A stretch of 64,000 bases of DNA from Paenibacillus sp. FSL W8-0186 (GTDB lineage Bacteria > Bacillota > Bacilli > Paenibacillales > Paenibacillaceae). The stretch's first letter is position 1. Every line of letters begins with the position of its first letter. The notes beneath the pieces are model-generated. The model made no database searches. It was not told the DNA's origin and was given only the letters and a program-made list of their open reading frames with translations. A program made the position numbers and the translations under genes. Below, piece by piece: positions 63,657 through 64,000 of this stretch. The stretch is taken from the NCBI RefSeq assembly GCF_037969765.1, contig NZ_CP150207.1:186001-250000 (forward strand), written 5' to 3'.

Positions 63657-64000
63657 ATGGCATTGATTGGAACAGAGGTACTACCGTTTAAAGCAATGGC
63701 TTTCCACAACGGTGAATTCATCGAGGTATCTGACGAGAACTTCAAAGGCAAATGGAGCGTAGTTTGCTTCTACCCAGCAGACTTCACATTTGTGTGCCCA
63801 ACTGAGCTTGAAGACTTGCAGGATCAATATGCTACATTGAAAGACCTTGGCGTAGAAGTATACTCCGTATCCACGGATTCCCACTTCGTGCACAAAGCAT
63901 GGCATGACAGCTCCGAGGCCATCGGCAAGGTTACTTACATTATGATTGGTGACCCATCCCATACAATTTCCCGTAACTTCGACGTGCTGGATGAAGCAAG
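63657..64000 (+). CDS. ahpC: Peroxiredoxin AhpC (5' part)
   Basis: The first 114 or so codons of alkyl hydroperoxide reductase subunit C, a 2-Cys peroxiredoxin detoxifying peroxides in the cytosol. The peroxidatic Cys47 stands in [12 protein letters not shown]; the resolving Cys lies beyond the window. [11 protein letters not shown] is typical of the AhpC group. TTAGGAGG precedes the ATG. The gene runs off the right edge; in relatives ahpF follows. Its leader is about 100 nt from the PerR-overlapped promoter. Confidence 0.96.
   Translation, partial: MALIGTEVLPFKAMAFHNGEFIEVSDENFKGKWSVVCFYPADFTFVCPTELEDLQDQYATLKDLGVEVYSVSTDSHFVHKAWHDSSEAIGKVTYIMIGDPSHTISRNFDVLDEA

Overview
The window looks like chromosome from a Paenibacillus-type Gram-positive bacterium (Bacillales). 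The reasons are strong AGGAGG ribosome-binding sites, the Bacillus-style hexacistronic glycolytic operon cggR-gapA-pgk-tpiA-gpmI-eno, the canonical secG-rnr-smpB-ssrA order, CtsR, CggR, cre and PerR-type control sites, and a very large secreted GH10 xylanase carrying three S-layer homology domains. There is no prophage, transposon or CRISPR array.

Layout. 1-4060: tail of a DUF3298 protein, a DsbA/FrnE-like oxidoreductase, adenine deaminase, clpP with a CtsR-overlapped promoter, and tRNA-Arg(CCG). 4061-7440: two related orphan solute-binding lipoproteins flanking a small secreted protein. 7598-14977: the glycolytic operon, with two CggR-type operators around its promoter. 14978-15700: a gene-free stretch with four copies of a 23-nt dispersed repeat. 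15712-21431: secG, rnr (long Gly/Lys-rich tail), an unusual run of eight GC-rich hairpins, smpB, a DUF2167 membrane protein, a possible 57-aa Cys-rich protein and ssrA (tmRNA).

21389-23109: the 3' end of ssrA is repeated 1.67 kb downstream, bracketing a YbdG-type mechanosensitive channel. This has the form of a decayed integration at the tmRNA gene. 23188-28444: an HNH nuclease, a frameshifted gene remnant, an ECF transporter operon (A1, A2, T, a putative S protein) and a PQQ-type sugar dehydrogenase-fold protein. 28570-42350: a mixed metabolic and stress region holding a MetE-C paralogue, a DUF485/ActP symporter pair, an ankyrin lipoprotein, a VOC protein, an SDR, a GMC oxidoreductase overlapping a YheC/D ATP-grasp gene, a divergent nitroreductase/MarR pair with two palindromic operators, and ung.

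42506-49107: a DUF4303-like protein, SDR, HxlR and aldo/keto reductase, then a compact operon DUF2997 - DUF1257-like - GYF/HhH protein - NrdG-like radical SAM - 54-aa protein. I consider this operon the best candidate for an uncharacterised system. 49186-58607: a TetR gene with twin operators and a small membrane protein, an SLH/stalk-domain protein, tandem DUF1259 genes, a TetR-FtsX-ABC module, a hydrolase and a small DNA-binding protein. 58726-64000: the S-layer-anchored xylanase, a gene-free interval with four more copies of the 23-nt repeat plus a CCTCA microsatellite, and the start of ahpC behind a PerR-type box.

Most regulators sit beside their likely targets and share visible palindromic operators with them, so several small self-contained regulatory circuits can be read directly from the DNA.
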